Shown here in pieces: positions 62,507 to 64,000 of a DNA stretch of 64,000 nucleotides. The translations under genes were made by a program, and so were the position numbers. Position 1 is the first letter of the stretch; every line of letters starts with the position of its first letter. The notes beneath the pieces are model-generated. The model searched no databases. It was not told the DNA's origin and saw only the letters and a list, made by a program, of their open reading frames with translations. The stretch covers positions 747,935-811,934 of the forward strand of contig NZ_KE007367.1 in assembly GCF_000400735.1 (NCBI RefSeq). Direction: 5' to 3'. Source of the stretch: Acinetobacter tandoii DSM 14970 = CIP 107469. GTDB lineage: Bacteria; Pseudomonadota; Gammaproteobacteria; Pseudomonadales; Moraxellaceae.

Positions 62507-63420
62507 AATGAAATCCCCAGTACTTTAAAAAAGCTATAATAATCAACATTTTCTTGATTTCTATTGCGTAATATATCATTTTTAAAAAATAAGTGTGTTT
62601 TTTTACAAATAAATTTAAATATGTTGATCACTACACACTTTTTAGTCAAATTACTTTCAAGTTGTTATTGTCTAGATTTCATTGTGCAAATCTTTAAAAT
62701 TTGACTAAATTGAATAAGTCGTAGAGGCTATTGCTCCAGAATATCAAAAACATAATTTCACACTTTCTCCTGAAGACAGGACAATTTATTCAGTCTAATA
62801 ATATAAATATATAATTTCTAAAATTAATGTATTTCTCATCAAATGCTAACTTTAGAAGTTTTTGAATAAAATTCAACTCTCACAGGGAAGACTTTTTCAT
62901 TTTTATCATCATAACGTTAATCAATACATTTGATACCACTTTATATACAAATATCTGTTAATTTTCTTCACCTTTATATTAATATTCAAATAGGTATCCC
63001 ATGTTCTTATGTATTTAGCCCCCCATAATCATATTTATAGAAATTTTATATTTGAATAAATAGAACAAAATTCAGACATATAAATAAAAATTTATCATCT
63101 TCAAATAGTGAGCCTAAAGTATAAAATTTATTGAACCCCGTATTAGATTAGATAAATATTACTTAAAAGAAGACATTCAATTCGATTAAAAAAATTCAAC
63201 CTGTGACAACTAAAACTTGAAATATTGCGTGCTATTTAGGGTGTATGATTGCACACTTATAAACCATATCATAAAAACTAGTCTATGATTCCTATTGTGA
63301 AATTACAATATAAACAGGATTAGAGTTAATCTAATAGAACTTTAAATATATTATATATTAAATAAAAATCAGCTACTTGAACCAGATAATAATCTGATTA
63401 ACAATCTATTATATGATTTC
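62507..63420. other. Long AT-rich gap without an intact gene
   Basis: About 900 bases. A 26-codon stretch at about 62719-62799 (plus strand, with A-P-E-Y-Q-K-H-N-F-T-L-S-P-E-D) looks like old coding sequence but has no start. I find no other structure. Confidence 0.45.
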
Positions 63421-63750
63421 TTAAGATTTATAAAAAATAGCAAGCCAGATGGTGATTTGGTTAGGATCCGTCTGAACCACTTTGTGTTTAACGTGTGCAG
63501 GAATATTGATATAATCGCCAGTGGATAGCTCACGTTTTGAACCGTCCTCAAATTCTAGTGTTGCTTTCCCTTCAACAACCATGACCCATTCATTCTCATC
63601 CTGATCATACCAACCTGTATCAGGAGAGCTATGTCCTTTAGAAATAATCCGCTCTATTCTAATGGCTGAAGTATGAATAATCTCCTCAAATACTTCTAGG
63701 CTTAGATCTTTCGGCAATGAATCAAATATATTGGCTGAATTTATTATCAT
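63421..63750 (-). CDS. Cupin-domain protein
   Basis: A 109-residue single cupin barrel. Motif 1 is degenerate, S-P-D-T-G-W-Y-D-Q-D-E-N-E-W-V-M-V-V-E-G in place of the usual G-x5-H-x-H-x3-4-E-x6-G. Motif 2 is G-D-Y-I-N-I-P-A-H-V-K-H-K-V, with two histidines. The G-W-Y-D-Q-D-E-N-E-W motif marks a widespread small cupin family of unknown substrate. It lies just downstream of the ribosomal RNA operon on the same strand. Confidence 0.87.
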   Translation of the reverse strand: MIINSANIFDSLPKDLSLEVFEEIIHTSAIRIERIISKGHSSPDTGWYDQDENEWVMVVEGKATLEFEDGSKRELSTGDYINIPAHVKHKVVQTDPNQITIWLAIFYKS

Positions 63751-63822
63751 AGATTTGTTTTATGTAGAGTATTTATTCAATTTTATGTTATTAACTTAAT
63801 AATTTTCTACTAGGCAATAAAA

Positions 63823-63854
63823 AAACACCCCCTTCTGTATAGAAGGGGGTGTTT
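63823..63854 (-). terminator. Terminator of the ribosomal RNA operon
   Basis: AACACCCCCTTCT and AGAAGGGGGTGTT arms around GTAT, then a T-run on the minus strand, 11 bases after the 5S gene end. Confidence 0.88.
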
Positions 63855-63864
63855 GAATTAATGA

Positions 63865-63978
63865 GCTGGCGATGACTTACTCTCACATGGGTAACCCCAC
63901 ACTACCATCAGCGCTAAGAGGTTTCACTTCTGAGTTCGGGAAGGGATCAGGTGGTTCACTCTTGCTATTGTCGCCAGC
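63865..63978 (-). rRNA. rrf: 5S ribosomal RNA
   Basis: About 114 bases on the minus strand. The ends GCTGGCGA and its complement pair to form helix I, and internal blocks such as CCGAACTCAGAAGTGAAAC and GATGGTAGTGTGGGG are the universally conserved 5S segments. A terminator follows. The 23S and 16S genes should lie to the right, outside the window. Confidence 0.96.
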
Positions 63979-64000
63979 ACAACTGTTTATGGACTTGTTC

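Overview
The window is a stretch of AT-rich gammaproteobacterial chromosome that I assign to Acinetobacter or a close relative. The reasons are the gene repertoire (a rut uracil operon carrying an unusual reductase, sstT, an acyl-lipid desaturase with its ferredoxin reductase, cspA) and a Moraxellaceae-type 5S rRNA at the right edge. No plasmid or phage backbone genes are seen, and there are no tRNA genes or CRISPR arrays.

Layout. 1-1033: the end of a leucine/isovalerate catabolic operon (biotin-carboxylase tail, HMG-CoA lyase). 1105-2103: cysteine synthase. 2260-8583: pyrimidine-ring catabolism (rutA-rutB-rutC-rutF-rutG plus a 3-hydroxyisobutyrate-dehydrogenase-like reductase in one operon, with rutD as a separate unit upstream). 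8805-18024: housekeeping and transport genes (plsB, a thiol-type ArsR regulator with a SulP transporter, sstT, DUF1275, DUF2058, an MscS-type channel). 18126-25754: small proteins, a LysE-type exporter, an ABC exporter with a MaoC-type hydratase, an AraC regulator, gcvH and an MFS transporter. 25799-27216: a DAHP synthase preceded by a transcription attenuator and two consecutive aromatic-rich leader peptides. 27287-35632: a desaturase with its reductase, glutathione-dependent formaldehyde dehydrogenase, a phospholipase D-like lipoprotein, a MocR regulator divergent from an EamA transporter, and a uracil-DNA-glycosylase-like enzyme.

From about 35.6 to 42.6 kb the window is accessory: orphan hypothetical proteins, a complete IS5-family (IS903-type) element with a 9-bp target duplication, gene debris on both sides of it, a secreted-protein gene broken by one stop codon, and a two-gene exopolysaccharide-type module (processive GT2 synthase plus outer-membrane barrel) flanked by transposase-like debris. 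42.6-46.5 kb returns to ordinary metabolism: an operon of acyl-CoA dehydrogenase, phosphotransferase-type kinase, histidine phosphatase and SDR, divergent from a LysR regulator. The combination suggests a phosphorylation-dependent hydroxyacyl-CoA pathway.

47.7-63.8 kb alternates conserved genes (nitroreductase, GNAT, cold-shock protein, secreted lipase, SDR, cupin) with low-GC orphan and decayed genes. Its most system-like part is a module at 57.7-59.9 kb: a small Ras-like GTPase, a 319-residue protein of unknown function and a Roadblock/LC7 protein, on one strand. Another gene (62506-61971) is out of frame by one base after a run of ten T, which could be a phase-variable or dead secreted protein. 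The window ends in the distal part of a ribosomal RNA operon read leftwards (5S rRNA and its terminator).

The strongest discovery candidates are the double leader in front of the DAHP synthase, the GTPase/Roadblock module, the kinase/acyl-CoA dehydrogenase operon, and two diverged gene remnants about 11.5 kb apart whose predicted C-termini resemble each other.
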